From an uncultured Collinsella sp. (GTDB lineage: Bacteria > Actinomycetota > Coriobacteriia > Coriobacteriales > Coriobacteriaceae): a stretch of 41,530 bases of DNA. A model generated the notes under the pieces. That model had not been told where the DNA came from. It worked only from the letters and a program-made list of their open reading frames with translations, and searched no databases. The stretch is taken from assembly GCA_958453935.1 (NCBI GenBank), contig CAUDZT010000011.1, positions 1 to 41,530 on the forward strand, written 5' to 3'. Of this stretch, positions 1 to 7,530 are shown piece by piece (the first letter of the stretch is position 1; each line of letters opens with the position of its first letter). The position numbers and the translations under genes were made by a program.

Positions 1-683
1 CGGCCACCGCGCTCGCCACAGCCGCCGCGGCCGCCACGGTCGCCGCCACGGCCACCACGATCGTCACGGCCGCCGCGAGGACCGCGGTCCTCGTCCAGGC
101 CCATGGCGACGAGCGGAGCGATAACCTTATCGAGAGCGGCCATCAGCTCGGTGGCCTCCTCGTAAGAAAGCTCGGGCAGGAGCTTCTCCTTCTTATTGGC
201 AAGCTCGACCAGACCCTCAGCGGCATCCTCGGCAGCGAAGACAACGATCTTGCGCATATCGCCCTCGGCGTCGTCGATGCGGCCGACCAGATCGGCAGCC
301 TCGGCCTCGGCCATCAGGCCATCGAGCTCACGAAGGCGCATGCCCAGGAGGTCGGACATTTCCTTCTGCTCCATCTTGGGCTTGAGGTCAAGCAGCTTGA
401 TGGCGCGCTCGATGTTCGCCATGCGCTCGGCCTTGGCCTCCTCCTCCTTGGAAATAGCAAAGCGACGGCTACGCAGCAGGCGGGCGGCCTTCTGCATCTT
501 GTCCATCAGCTCTTCGTCATCGTAATCAACGGCGGCCTCGACAACCTCGGCCTCCTCCTCGGCAGAAACCTCGTCAGCAGCCTCAACCTCGGCAGCTTCG
601 GTCTCCACGGTCTCGACTGCCTCAACCTCGGCAGCCATGGTCTCGTTCTCGGTCTCGTTCATGATCTCTTCGTTCTCAGACAT
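1..683 (-). CDS. MarR-like winged-helix protein with acidic N-terminus and RGG-rich tail (3' end outside window)
   Basis: The ATG is at 683-681 and the frame stays open to the window edge, so the C-terminus is missing. Residues 1-50 are strongly acidic (MSENEEIMNETENE and onward). The middle (about residues 60-150) resembles a MarR winged helix: a helix pair around KEMSDLLGMRLRELDGLMAE is followed by a wing-like DLVGRIDDAEGDMRKIVVFA, matching the usual GLV-R-D-x-D-x-R-x-x-x-V pattern. From about residue 190 the protein becomes repeated Arg-Gly-Gly/Asp (RGGRDDRGGRGGDRGG), a disordered, RNA- or DNA-binding type tail. A DNA-binding role is inferred. The RGG tail is unusual for a MarR-type protein. 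The 214 bp to the divergent deformylase gene should hold both promoters, and a short GCCCC/GGGGC hairpin lies at 716-731 in the leader. Confidence 0.7.
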   Translation of the reverse strand, partial: MSENEEIMNETENETMAAEVEAVETVETEAAEVEAADEVSAEEEAEVVEAAVDYDDEELMDKMQKAARLLRSRRFAISKEEEAKAERMANIERAIKLLDLKPKMEQKEMSDLLGMRLRELDGLMAEAEAADLVGRIDDAEGDMRKIVVFAAEDAAEGLVELANKKEKLLPELSYEEATELMAALDKVIAPLVAMGLDEDRGPRGGRDDRGGRGGDRGGRGGCGERGG

Positions 684-897
684 GAGACTCCTTCTTGGCC
701 CTCTCGGGCATCATCGCCCCATTCGCGGGGCCCGTCGCGCACTCTTTGCGCTTTAAACATTCATGCCTCTCGGCAAAACGTCCATTAGTTTATGGTGTCG
801 CCTTCCAATCTAGCTGCAGAATCTATGTGCACACATTAATGCGACATGTCGCGGTATCATGACCTGAACCAAACGTGTCCACCTTAAGGAGCCCGCC

Positions 898-1308
898 ATG
901 ATTAAGCCCATCATGAAATCCGAGTTCTTTTTACGCCTGCCTTCCGAAGACGCGGGACCCGACGATGCCGCGACCGGGCAGGATCTCCTGGATACACTCC
1001 ACGAGCATGAGCGCGAGTGCGTGGGCCTCGCCGCCAACATGATCGGTGTGCGCAAACGCATCATCTGCGTAAAGGACGGCAACAGGACACTCCTGATGTA
1101 CAACCCTCAAATTCTTGAGCAGGTCAATGCCTATCAGACGAGCGAAGGATGCCTCTCGCTGATCGGCGAGCGTCCCTGTACCCGCTATCGCCGCATTAAG
1201 GTTGAGTATTCGGACGAGAACTTCGTCCACCGCATCAAAAACTTCTCGGGCTACACCGCCGAGATCATCCAGCACGAAATCGACCACTGCAACGGCATCG
1301 TTATTTAG
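898..1308 (+). CDS. Small peptide deformylase-family protein (HEIDH intact, motif I Gln replaced)
   Basis: Peptide deformylases remove the N-formyl group from nascent proteins using a metal held by one Cys and two His. This 136-residue protein shows the three motifs: GLAANM at 43-48, EGCLS at 83-87 (Cys85) and QHEIDH at 125-130 (His126, catalytic Glu127, His130). The usual motif I is GxGLAAxQ; here the oxyanion Gln is Met48, so activity may be altered. It is shorter than typical Def (about 165-190 residues) and ends just after motif III, lacking the C-terminal helix. AAGGAG at 886-891 sits 6 nt before the ATG. It stands alone, away from fmt or other translation genes, so it is probably an accessory deformylase and not the housekeeping copy. 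A second homologue lies at 8628-9047. Confidence 0.85.
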   Translation: MIKPIMKSEFFLRLPSEDAGPDDAATGQDLLDTLHEHERECVGLAANMIGVRKRIICVKDGNRTLLMYNPQILEQVNAYQTSEGCLSLIGERPCTRYRRIKVEYSDENFVHRIKNFSGYTAEIIQHEIDHCNGIVI

Positions 1309-1348
1309 ACAGCCAAGGTAACGATGCAGGTTGAGCGAACGACAGCGA

Positions 1349-1448
1349 GCGAGCCGCATTTGCGCCAAGGTGACGTGAAATGAGAGGGCGCTGACCTTCT
1401 GGTCGCGCCCTCGAAATTGAACGTCAGATTGGCGTGAATGCGGCTCGC
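1349..1448. repeat. 100-bp near-perfect inverted repeat with nested hairpin (between convergent genes)
   Basis: Outer arms 1349-1376 and 1421-1448 are inverted copies matching at 24 of 28 positions (GCGAGCCGCATT pairs with AATGCGGCTCGC, then CGCC/GGCG, then TGACGT/ACGTCA). Inside is a second hairpin, GAGGGCGC-T-GACC / GGTC-GCGCCCTC (1384-1412), with a TTCT loop. It lies between the convergent deformylase and aminotransferase genes, so it may act as a bidirectional terminator, but it lacks a long T run. A smaller hairpin, TCCGCCGTTC/GAACGGCGGA (1463-1486), follows next to the aminotransferase stop codon. The size and symmetry also fit a miniature repeat element. Confidence 0.7.
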
Positions 1449-1491
1449 GCAGCGTCAAGCGGTCCGCCGTTCGTTAGAACGGCGGAACTAA

Positions 1492-3012
1492 TTAGCTCTG
1501 GCGGTAATGATCGAAGAAGTCGGCGAGATCTTCGAGGGACTCTTTGAGCACTTCCATGCGCGGCAGGTACACGATGCGGAAGTGGTCGGGCTCGGCCCAG
1601 TTAAAGCCGCCGCCGCGCGTGATCAGGATCTTCTTCTCGTGCAGCAGGTCAAGAGCAAATTGCTCGTCATCGGTGATGTTGAACTTCTTAACATCCATCT
1701 TGGGGAAGATGTAGAACGCCGCACGCGGCTTGACCACCGAGATGCCGTCAATCTTGTTGAGCGCCTCATACACAAAGTTGCGCTGCTCGTAGACACGGCC
1801 GCCAGGACGGATGTAGTCGTTGACGGACTGATGTCCACCGAGTGCCGTCTGAACGATCGATTGAGCCGGCACGTTGGAGCACAGGCGCATGTTGGAGAGC
1901 ATGTTGATGCCCATGATGAAGTCGCTCATGCAGCGCTGGTTGCCCGAAAGCACCATCCAGCCAATACGATAGCCCGCAATCATGTGCGACTTGGACAGAC
2001 CGCTAAAGGTAACGCAGGGCAGATCGGGGGCGAGCGAGGCAATCGAGACGTGCTCGTAGCCGTCCATGCACAGGCGGTCGTAGATCTCATCAGCAAAGAT
2101 CATCAGCTGATGCCTGCGTGCAACCTCGACGATACCCTCGAGCACCTCGCGCGGATAGACGGAACCCGTGGGGTTGTTGGGGTTGATGATGACGAGGGCT
2201 TTGGTCGCGCTCGTGATCTTGGACTCCATATCCTCCAGATCGGGATACCAATCCGCCTGCTCATCGCACAGATAGTGCACGGGATGTCCGCCGGCAAGGG
2301 TTGCGCACGCCGTCCAGAGCGGATAGTCGGGGCTGGGGATCAGAATCTCGTCGCCATTGTCGAGCAACGCGTTCATCGAAAGCTGAATGAGCTCGGACAC
2401 GCCGTTGCCCGTGTAGATATGCTCCATCTGAACATTGGGCAGACCTTTGATCTGCGAATACTGCATGATCGCTTTGCGCGCAGAGAACAGGCCGCGCGAG
2501 TTGGAATAGCCTTCGCAGTCGGGCAGCTGCTGGCGCATGTCCTTGATAACCTCGTCGGGCGTGCGGAAACCAAAGGGCGCCGGATTACCGATGTTGAGCT
2601 TGAGGATGCGCTCGCCCTCGTCCTCCATACGGGCGGCCTCGTCGACGACGGGACCGCGCACGTCATACAGGACGTTATCGAGCTTGGTGGATTTAGAAAA
2701 AGTACGCATGGTGGTGCTCCTTGGAATTTGGGCTGAGGGATGGGGTTCGGGCTTGGAATCGTTGCGGGGTGATGATGCCTCGTCTTGATCGGCGTCGCCG
2801 GCAAGCAGCCAGGTAACATCGACCTCCAAAACACGGGCGAGCAGCTCAGCCACATCGCGCCGCGGAATCGTCTTGCCGCTCACATATTGGCTCATCTGAC
2901 TCTTGCCGAGTTTTTTGCCGAGCATCTCCGATGCGCGGATCACGTCCGACTGGCGAACGTCGCGATCGGACATAGTCTGTCGCAGGCGATCGCTAAACGT
3001 CTCTTGGGCCAC
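1492..3012 (-). CDS. XRE-type helix-turn-helix / class I aminotransferase fusion (AlaT-like)
   Basis: The start is taken as GTG at 3012, preceded by AAGGAGG with a 5-nt gap; the upstream ATG at 3063 lies inside a palindrome and has no ribosome binding site. Residues 3-73 form an XRE (Cro/C1) helix-turn-helix (FSDRLRQTMSDRDVRQSDVI, then KSQMSQYVSGKTIPRRD). A Pro/Ser-rich linker follows to about residue 101. The remaining 405 residues are a fold-type I PLP aminotransferase close to the alanine-forming AlaA/AlaT group, with NPNNPTG, ADEIYDR, the PLP lysine in SGLSKSH (Lys341) and GYRIGW. Such enzymes exchange amino groups between pyruvate and glutamate. A second strong site, AAGGAG at 2722-2717 before an in-frame ATG at 2709, could give a free enzyme. 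The fusion may let amino-acid state control DNA binding; that is inference. MocR regulators are analogous but use a GntR-type helix-turn-helix. Confidence 0.88.
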   Translation of the reverse strand: MAQETFSDRLRQTMSDRDVRQSDVIRASEMLGKKLGKSQMSQYVSGKTIPRRDVAELLARVLEVDVTWLLAGDADQDEASSPRNDSKPEPHPSAQIPRSTTMRTFSKSTKLDNVLYDVRGPVVDEAARMEDEGERILKLNIGNPAPFGFRTPDEVIKDMRQQLPDCEGYSNSRGLFSARKAIMQYSQIKGLPNVQMEHIYTGNGVSELIQLSMNALLDNGDEILIPSPDYPLWTACATLAGGHPVHYLCDEQADWYPDLEDMESKITSATKALVIINPNNPTGSVYPREVLEGIVEVARRHQLMIFADEIYDRLCMDGYEHVSIASLAPDLPCVTFSGLSKSHMIAGYRIGWMVLSGNQRCMSDFIMGINMLSNMRLCSNVPAQSIVQTALGGHQSVNDYIRPGGRVYEQRNFVYEALNKIDGISVVKPRAAFYIFPKMDVKKFNITDDEQFALDLLHEKKILITRGGGFNWAEPDHFRIVYLPRMEVLKESLEDLADFFDHYRQS

Positions 3013-3033
3013 AGGAACCTCCTTGCTGGCAAA

Positions 3034-3114
3034 GTTCAATTTATAGAACACGAATTGAACCATGGTTCAATTTAGCAAGCAGTATAACGCGGCACCTCAT
3101 TCGGAAGTTCAATT
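3034..3114 (-). promoter_or_regulatory. Operator/promoter of the XRE-aminotransferase gene
   Basis: A perfect 20-bp palindrome, AATTGAACCATGGTTCAATT, occupies 3053-3072. Two further half-sites, GTTCAATT, lie at 3034-3041 and 3107-3114, giving four copies of the octamer in 81 bp. On the minus strand a TATACT -10-like box (3086-3081) lies just upstream of the palindrome, so transcription would begin close to its edge. The layout suits repression, probably by the fused XRE domain acting on its own gene. The -35 box is not clear. Confidence 0.75.
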
Positions 3115-3174
3115 TCATAAGAAAACGTACCGGACTCCGAGATTTGCCCAAAGCGGACAATGGCGTGTACGCGT

Positions 3175-4032
3175 TTAGAGGTATTCAAGGAATCGAGCGG
3201 CGGCAAGCGAAACGTCAGCCGTGCGATATATCGCATTGATCTGCCGATGGGGATGTCCCTCGAGCGAACGCACGGCAACATCGAACTGACAGCGGCGCAA
3301 GATGAGCGCGGGAAGAATGCTCACGCCCAGGCCGTCCTCGACCATGGCCATAATCGCATAGTCATCCCAGGTCGACAGTTTTGAGCGCACCGCCAGCCCC
3401 GCCCGACGGAATAGCGGCGTAATCTCATCATCGGTACCCCGTTCCAGCAGAATAAACTGCTCGTTGGCTAAATCGGCAAGAGAAACGACCTCCGCCGTGG
3501 CAAGCGAGGAGTCCGCTGGCACCACGGCCATCAACTCGTCTTGCACCAACGGTCGCGACGCCATGCCGGCGCCGCGTGGCTCACGCGGGATAAAGCCCAG
3601 GTCGCAGCGGCCTTCCGCCACCCATTGCTCAATCTCGGAGTAATCACCCATCAGCAGCTCGTAATCGACATCCGGATGATCGGCGCGAAAGCGCGCGATC
3701 ACCGGCGGCAGTACATGAGTCGCCACGCTCGAAAACGTACCGATACGGATCTTGCCGCGCATGAGCCCTCGCATCTCGTCCACGCGTCGCTGCAGGCGGC
3801 CAAACTCTTCGCATAACGCCTCGACTGCCGGCATGACCTGCCGCCCGTCGGCAGAAAGCACCACGCCCTCGCGGCTGCGATCAAGCAACTTAAAACCCCA
3901 GTCTGCCTCAAGGTCGCCCACCATGTGGCTCACGCCCGACTGCGAATAGCTCAGCCGCTCTGCAGCACGCGTAAAGCTGCCGGCACGCACCGTCTCGAGC
4001 AGCACTTGCATCTTTTGGATATTGGTCTCCAC
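3175..4032 (-). CDS. LysR-family transcriptional regulator
   Basis: About 285 residues. The N-terminal winged helix is typical (MQVLLETVRAGSFTRAAERL, then YSQSGVSHMVGDLE). The rest is a periplasmic-binding-protein-like effector domain starting near GKIRIGTFSSVATHVLPPVI. I prefer the GTG at 4032, which follows a GGGTGGGG stretch and gives the family-typical short N-terminus; an ATG at 4053 is the alternative. A perfect TATAAT (4083-4078) lies 46 nt upstream of that GTG. The gene is divergent from an EamA-type transporter and shares a LysR box with it, so it probably controls that transporter and itself. The effector is unknown. The C-terminus stops at FLEYL, slightly shorter than usual. Confidence 0.9.
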   Translation of the reverse strand: METNIQKMQVLLETVRAGSFTRAAERLSYSQSGVSHMVGDLEADWGFKLLDRSREGVVLSADGRQVMPAVEALCEEFGRLQRRVDEMRGLMRGKIRIGTFSSVATHVLPPVIARFRADHPDVDYELLMGDYSEIEQWVAEGRCDLGFIPREPRGAGMASRPLVQDELMAVVPADSSLATAEVVSLADLANEQFILLERGTDDEITPLFRRAGLAVRSKLSTWDDYAIMAMVEDGLGVSILPALILRRCQFDVAVRSLEGHPHRQINAIYRTADVSLAAARFLEYL

Positions 4033-4104
4033 GGCACGTCCCCACCCTTGCATGAGTTTTTGTCATGTTTTCCATGCATTATATTCGCTTTTCTTCTAAA
4101 GCCA

Positions 4105-4121
4105 GTTCACCCATAGTGAAC
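4105..4121. promoter_or_regulatory. LysR-type operator (TTCA-N7-TGAA)
   Basis: GTTCAC-CCATA-GTGAAC is a perfect interrupted palindrome containing TTCA-N7-TGAA, which fits the T-N11-A LysR box. It is the only such site in the intergenic region between the divergent LysR (start 4032) and EamA transporter (start 4151) genes. It centres about 42 bp upstream of the regulator's predicted transcription start, a position suited to autorepression and divergent control. Confidence 0.7.
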
Positions 4122-4150
4122 ATGTTCGGATATAGGGGGGATGTCAGCGC

Positions 4151-5062
4151 ATGAACAACGGACTGTTTACATACTTAGCAGCATTGCTATTGTTTGGCTC
4201 CAACGGCATCATCGCCGCCGCCATCGCGCTGCCGAGCTCCGATATCGTGCTGCTGCGCACGTTTTTGGGAGCCCTCTCGCTTGTAACCATCCTCGCCACT
4301 ACCCAACACCATAAGTTGCAGGCGCCATCTCGTCCCCGCGAAGCCGCGGCTCTCCTCCTCTCGGGAGCTGCGCTGGGCGCCAGCTGGATTTTTCTGTTCC
4401 GCGCCTACCAGACGATCGGCGTCGGCGTATCCTCGCTGCTGTACTACTGCGGCCCCATCATTGTCATGGCGCTCTCCCCGCTCATCTTTGGCGAAAAGCT
4501 GGCCGGCGGCAAAATCGCCGGCTTTGTCGCCGTTGCTTGTGGTGCTTTTCTCATTGCAGCGCAAGGTCTAGGCGGCAATATGCCCATTGCGGGTATCGTC
4601 TGCGGTATCGCCTCGGCATTTTGCTATGCGCTGATGGTCATCGCTAGCAAGGGTGCGCCACACATCGAAGGCCTCGAGAACTCCACGCTCCAGGTGAGCG
4701 CCGCCTTTGTGACCGCGCTGGTCCTCACGCTCATCACGCAAGGCGCTCCCTCATTCCTGTCCGCCGGCGTCGCCGCCAGTATTGATTGGCGCGCCGTCGT
4801 CATGCTCGGCGTCGTCAACACCGGCATCGGTTGCCTGCTCTACTTTAGCGCTGTCGCCAAGCTGCCCGTCCAGACCGTCGCGGTCGTCGGCTACCTCGAG
4901 CCGCTTTCGGCCGTCGTGTTCTCGGCCGTCCTTTTAGGCGAAGCCATAACACCGGTCCGCCTGATGGGCGCCGCGCTTATCATCGGCGGCGCGATTTTTT
5001 GCGAACTCGCTGGCAAGCGCGCAAGCGCCAAGGCCGGTATCGCCCAGACAGTACGCGCTTAA
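4151..5062 (+). CDS. EamA/DMT-superfamily transporter
   Basis: 303 residues with about ten hydrophobic segments in two repeated EamA halves (about 1-140 and 150-290), as in drug/metabolite transporters. Recognisable blocks are LLFGSNGIIAAAIALP at the start, SWIFLFRAYQTIGVGVSSLLYY and, in the second half, GYLEPLSAVVFSAVLLGEAITP. Family members export amino acids, nucleosides or other small metabolites; the substrate cannot be read from sequence. A GGGGGG-rich ribosome binding site precedes the ATG. The divergent LysR gene with a shared box suggests substrate-inducible expression. Confidence 0.88.
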   Translation: MNNGLFTYLAALLLFGSNGIIAAAIALPSSDIVLLRTFLGALSLVTILATTQHHKLQAPSRPREAAALLLSGAALGASWIFLFRAYQTIGVGVSSLLYYCGPIIVMALSPLIFGEKLAGGKIAGFVAVACGAFLIAAQGLGGNMPIAGIVCGIASAFCYALMVIASKGAPHIEGLENSTLQVSAAFVTALVLTLITQGAPSFLSAGVAASIDWRAVVMLGVVNTGIGCLLYFSAVAKLPVQTVAVVGYLEPLSAVVFSAVLLGEAITPVRLMGAALIIGGAIFCELAGKRASAKAGIAQTVRA

Positions 5063-5096
5063 AAGCCCCTGTTTTGAAATGCTACCTGCGTACATG

Positions 5097-5120
5097 AATA
5101 ATCCCCAGATGGGGATTATT
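5097..5120. terminator. Inverted repeat downstream of the EamA gene (weak terminator or kup operator)
   Basis: AATAATCCCC-AGAT-GGGGATTATT is a perfect 10-bp inverted repeat with a 4-nt loop, 34 bp after the transporter stop codon. The stem is only 40% GC and is followed by GTCTAAAA with no clean T run, so termination may be weak. It could instead be a regulator site for kup. Confidence 0.45.
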
Positions 5121-5175
5121 GTCTAAAACACCCCGATGTGCCAAACTGCTCTTATATGTATAAAGATGGCATAAA

Positions 5176-5199
5176 GGTCCACTGCTCTTTGCAGAGACC
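5176..5199 (+). promoter_or_regulatory. Leader hairpin just upstream of kup
   Basis: GGTC-CA-CTGC-TCTTT-GCAG-A-GACC folds into a two-part stem ending 8 nt before the AAGGGAG ribosome binding site of kup. It may tune translation or mRNA stability. It does not resemble a ydaO-type cyclic-di-AMP riboswitch. Confidence 0.35.
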
Positions 5200-5219
5200 A
5201 GATGTCTAAGGGAGTCCAC

Positions 5220-7451
5220 GTGGCACACAACAAGCTGGAGGCAAGCCTCCAAGGCCAGCACGGGCAGGGCGGGCATGGAGCCATCCCCCTTTCCGCTGGA
5301 ATGCTGCTCGTAACGCTCGGCGTCGTCTACGGAGACATCGGCACGAGCCCCATGTACACCATGAAATCAATCGTCGCCAACAACGGCGGCATCGGTACCG
5401 TCAGCGAGGACATGATCCTGGGCGCGCTTTCGCTCGTCATCTGGACCATGACGCTCGTGACCACGGTCAAGTACGTGGTAATCGCCATGAAGGCCGACAA
5501 CCACAACGAAGGCGGCATCTTCGCCCTGTTCAGCCTCGTACGCAAGGTGGCACCATGGCTGATTCTGCCCGCCATGATCGGCGGCGCGGCGCTGCTCGCC
5601 GACGGCATCCTCACCCCCGCGGTCACGGTCACCACGGCCATTGAGGGCCTGCGCACCATCGAGTGGGGTCACGCGCTTTTGGGTGACGGGCAAACCAACG
5701 TCATCATTATTACCATCATCATTATCTGCGGCCTATTTGCCATGCAGCGCGCCGGCACCTCGTCAATCGGCAAGCTGTTCGGCCCGCTCATGACGCTGTG
5801 GTTCCTGTTCCTGGCAGGCGCCGGTCTGTTCAACATGCTCGGCAACCTGTCCATCTTGCGCGCGCTCAACCCCATCCGCGGCATTATGTTCCTGTTCTCG
5901 CCCATCAACCATTCGGGCATTATGGTGCTCGGCTTTGTCTTCCTGTCGACAACCGGTGCCGAGGCACTCTACTCGGACATGGGCCACGTGGGCAAGGCAA
6001 ACATCTATGCATCCTGGCCATTTGTTAAGGCGGCCCTCATCCTTAACTATCTGGGTCAGGGCGCTTGGCTGCTCGCCAATAACTCCAACCCCCAGATGCT
6101 CGCGATGGATATCGTCAACCCGTTCTATATGATGCTCCCCGAGCCCCTACGCCCCTTTGCCATCGTGCTTTCGGCCGTGGCGGCCATCATCGCCTCACAG
6201 GCGCTCATCACCGGCTCGTTCTCGCTGGTATCCGAGGCAACGCGCCTCAACCTTATGCCGCACCTGCGCATCCACTACCCCAGCGACACCAAGGGCCAGC
6301 TCTATATTCCGCTCGTCAATAACATCATGTGGGTCGGCTGCATCTTCATCGTGCTGCTGTTCCAAAACTCCGAGCGCATGGAGAGTGCCTACGGCCTCGC
6401 CATTACCGTGACCATGCTTATGACCACCACGCTTTTGACGAGCTATATCGCCGGCATTCTCAAGCACAAGCTGGGCGCCTGCGTCTTCGCCCTGCTCTTC
6501 GGCGCCATTGAGCTGTGCTTTTTCGCCTCGTGCCTCACCATGTTCTTTGACGGCGGCTATGTGATGATCTTCTTGGCCGCACTGCTGTTTGGCCTTATGT
6601 ATGTGTGGCGTCGCGGCACCGCCATCGAGCGCACGCAGACGATCCTGCTGCCCGTCTCCAAGTACATTGACCAGCTCAATCGCCTGCGCAACGACGAGAC
6701 CTACCCCGTGCTCGCCGACAATCTGGTGTTCCTCACCAACAGCCCCGATCCGCTCACGCTCGACCGCGACGTGCTCTATTCCATCCTGGACAAACATCCC
6801 AAGCGCGCCAAGGCATACTGGTTCATCAACGTGCACGTTACCGATGAACCCTATACGCACGAGTATTCCGTCGAGACCTTTGGCACGGACTTTTTGTTCC
6901 GCGTGCGCCTGGACTTGGGCTTTAAGGTCAACCAGCGCGTTAATGCCTACCTGCGCCAAATCGTTGGCGACTTGATGGCATCGGGCGAGCTGCCGCCGCA
7001 ACATCACACCTACTCCATCTACGAGACGCGCGGCAACGTAGGTGACTTCCGCTTTTGCATGCTGCGCAAGATGCTTGCCCCCGAAACGGACATCAACCGC
7101 AATGACCACCGCGTGATGGCCATCAAGTACGCCGTCCGCCGCGCCTGCGGAAGCCCGGCACGCTGGTACGGTCTCGAGAACTCGGCCATCATCATTGAGT
7201 ACGTACCGCTCTTTGCCCGCATGCGCCCGGCCGTCAAACTTGTGCGCACCCAGGTGCCGCTCGAGGTTCAGATCGAAGAGGCCGAGGAAATGGAGGTCGA
7301 CATCTTCTCGGACGACTTGGTCAACGGCAACGAGGCCGGTAGGGACATGAACGTCGATCCCACCGAATTGCTCGAGAGCGTCGCCGATACGCCCGAACAG
7401 CAACTGCTCGACGGCCTCGAGAGCGCCCAGCTCAACGACGCCAACTTCTAG
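5220..7451 (+). CDS. kup: Low-affinity potassium uptake transporter Kup
   Basis: About 743 residues from a GTG start preceded by AAGGGAG (5208-5214); an in-frame ATG at 5202 has a poorer site. Kup/HAK/KT proteins are proton-coupled potassium importers of the plasma membrane. The family signature VYGDIGTSPMY lies near residue 40, followed by a string of about twelve membrane segments up to roughly residue 450. A long cytoplasmic C-terminal domain follows, as in other Kup proteins. The final 50 residues are acidic and less conserved. The gene is monocistronic: a strong terminator follows and the next gene is convergent. Confidence 0.95.
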   Translation: MAHNKLEASLQGQHGQGGHGAIPLSAGMLLVTLGVVYGDIGTSPMYTMKSIVANNGGIGTVSEDMILGALSLVIWTMTLVTTVKYVVIAMKADNHNEGGIFALFSLVRKVAPWLILPAMIGGAALLADGILTPAVTVTTAIEGLRTIEWGHALLGDGQTNVIIITIIIICGLFAMQRAGTSSIGKLFGPLMTLWFLFLAGAGLFNMLGNLSILRALNPIRGIMFLFSPINHSGIMVLGFVFLSTTGAEALYSDMGHVGKANIYASWPFVKAALILNYLGQGAWLLANNSNPQMLAMDIVNPFYMMLPEPLRPFAIVLSAVAAIIASQALITGSFSLVSEATRLNLMPHLRIHYPSDTKGQLYIPLVNNIMWVGCIFIVLLFQNSERMESAYGLAITVTMLMTTTLLTSYIAGILKHKLGACVFALLFGAIELCFFASCLTMFFDGGYVMIFLAALLFGLMYVWRRGTAIERTQTILLPVSKYIDQLNRLRNDETYPVLADNLVFLTNSPDPLTLDRDVLYSILDKHPKRAKAYWFINVHVTDEPYTHEYSVETFGTDFLFRVRLDLGFKVNQRVNAYLRQIVGDLMASGELPPQHHTYSIYETRGNVGDFRFCMLRKMLAPETDINRNDHRVMAIKYAVRRACGSPARWYGLENSAIIIEYVPLFARMRPAVKLVRTQVPLEVQIEEAEEMEVDIFSDDLVNGNEAGRDMNVDPTELLESVADTPEQQLLDGLESAQLNDANF

Positions 7452-7471
7452 CGACGTCGCGCATCAACGAC

Positions 7472-7510
7472 AGCGCCCCTGCACCTCACAGGAGATGCAG
7501 GGGCGCTTTG
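7472..7510 (+). terminator. Rho-independent terminator of kup
   Basis: AGCGCCCCTGCA (7472-7483) pairs perfectly with TGCAGGGGCGCT (7496-7507), a 12-bp stem. It sits between two convergent genes and may serve both. Confidence 0.88.
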
Positions 7511-7530
7511 CATTTCAGTAAAGCCCTCGG

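Noticed and set aside
1507..2736. 409-residue plus-strand frame across the aminotransferase gene
   Set aside because: It is the antisense shadow of a well-supported gene in GC-rich DNA; it has no recognisable domain. The same applies to the large minus-strand frames across kup, the permeases, thiM/thiE and the G3E GTPase.
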